Shown here: positions 12,489 through 12,847 of the stretch, piece by piece
Numbering within the stretch: the stretch's first letter is position 1
How the letters are laid out: each line of letters starts with the position of its first letter
From: CAZGMN01 sp964526905
GTDB lineage: Bacteria > Acidobacteriota > Aminicenantia > Aminicenantales > Aminicenantaceae
Reading direction: 5' to 3'
DNA: 12,847 nucleotides
NCBI GenBank assembly: GCA_964526905.1
Contig: CAZGMN010000079.1
Span: 1 to 12,847, forward strand
The notes under the pieces: model-generated
Databases searched by the model: none
What the model was told of the DNA's origin: nothing
Seen by the model: only the letters and a program-made list of their open reading frames with translations
Program-made: the position numbers and the translations under genes

Positions 12489-12847
12489 GAATCGGAATTC
12501 AATCCTGGCTCGATGAACGCTTCGGAATCTCGGCTATCATGGATTTCTTGAAGAAGAAAACAATCCCTCAGCACAAGCACACCATCTGGTATTACACGGG
12601 AAGCTCGATTCTTCTCTTTTTCATCATCCAGGCCATCACCGGATTCATGCTCGCCTTCTATTACAAGCCCACTCTGGAAGAGGCCAACAAGAGCGTCGCC
12701 CGGATTATAACCGAGGTCCCTTTAGGCTGGATCATCCGCTCTGTTCATTTTTGGTCGGCATCTTTTATGATTGCCTTGGTCTTCATTCATCTAATCGGCA
12801 TCTGGCTGGTCAAGTCCTACCGCAAGCCGAGGGAGCTGACCTGGATG
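12485..12847 (+). CDS. qcrB: Cytochrome b (b6-type N-terminal half), cut by the window edge
   Basis: The first 121 residues of a cytochrome b subunit; the frame is still open at the last base. It starts ATG overlapping the Rieske stop (ATGA). Helix A spans about 38-60 and ends AFYYKPT. Helix B spans about 86-109 and begins GWIIRSVHFWSAS. His88 and His102 (spacing x13) are one ligand each for hemes bL and bH. The motifs FYYKPT, SVHFWSAS and KPRELTW resemble cytochrome b6 of b6f and Firmicute QcrB more than the mitochondrial type. Opposite the b6 Cys35 that binds heme c(n), I align Tyr37, so that extra heme may be absent. Whether the C-terminal half is fused or a separate subunit IV cannot be seen. 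Confidence 0.93.
   Translation, partial: MRIGIQSWLDERFGISAIMDFLKKKTIPQHKHTIWYYTGSSILLFFIIQAITGFMLAFYYKPTLEEANKSVARIITEVPLGWIIRSVHFWSASFMIALVFIHLIGIWLVKSYRKPRELTWM

Overview
The window looks like a chromosomal segment of a Gram-negative-type bacterium with moderate GC content. It has an outer-membrane TolC-family channel, a periplasmic adaptor and Sec/Tat-type signal peptides. The divergent Hfq-like protein beside pdxA, the style of the ECF/anti-sigma/efflux cluster, and a b6-type cytochrome b with a low-potential-looking Rieske protein suggest Acidobacteriota or a neighbour such as Aminicenantes. This placement is inference from protein character, not from a marker-gene tree. I see no mobile element, tRNA, rRNA or CRISPR array, and no gene-free stretch longer than about 206 bases.

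Left half (7-9180) is entirely on the minus strand. Reading with transcription from right to left: a GNAT acetyltransferase (8665-9180); a small secreted protein with an internal repeat (8144-8521) closed by a terminator (8101-8141); then a seven-gene operon running from an ECF sigma factor (7377-7952) through a zinc-type anti-sigma factor, a membrane-anchored LTxxQ (Spy/CnrX-like) protein, a MacA-like adaptor, a MacB-like ATPase, a MacB-like permease and a TolC-like outer-membrane channel (1496-3058). The first four genes overlap by a few bases. This reads as a self-contained envelope sensing and export module. After a clear sigma70-like promoter (1346-1374) come an Hfq-like RNA-binding protein and pdxA (vitamin B6 synthesis), which share an ATGA overlap.

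Right half (9243-12847) is on the plus strand. A promoter at 9243-9271 starts a tightly coupled respiratory operon: succinate dehydrogenase membrane anchor, flavoprotein and iron-sulfur protein, then a Rieske iron-sulfur protein and a b6-type cytochrome b that runs off the window. It would carry electrons from succinate to the quinone pool and from quinol through a bc-type complex, all from one transcript.

The most interesting observation is a bipartite motif, GGAAGA-N15-CGTCTAAA, at identical spacing upstream of both the ECF sigma gene and the small secreted protein gene. It has the shape of an ECF-sigma promoter and suggests that the sigma factor activates itself and the adjacent secreted protein. 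Other points are a hairpin that could mask the sigma gene's Shine-Dalgarno sequence, an SDH with only one visible three-helix anchor, a Rieske protein lacking the serine that raises redox potential, and a 35-codon open extension in frame after the TolC stop.
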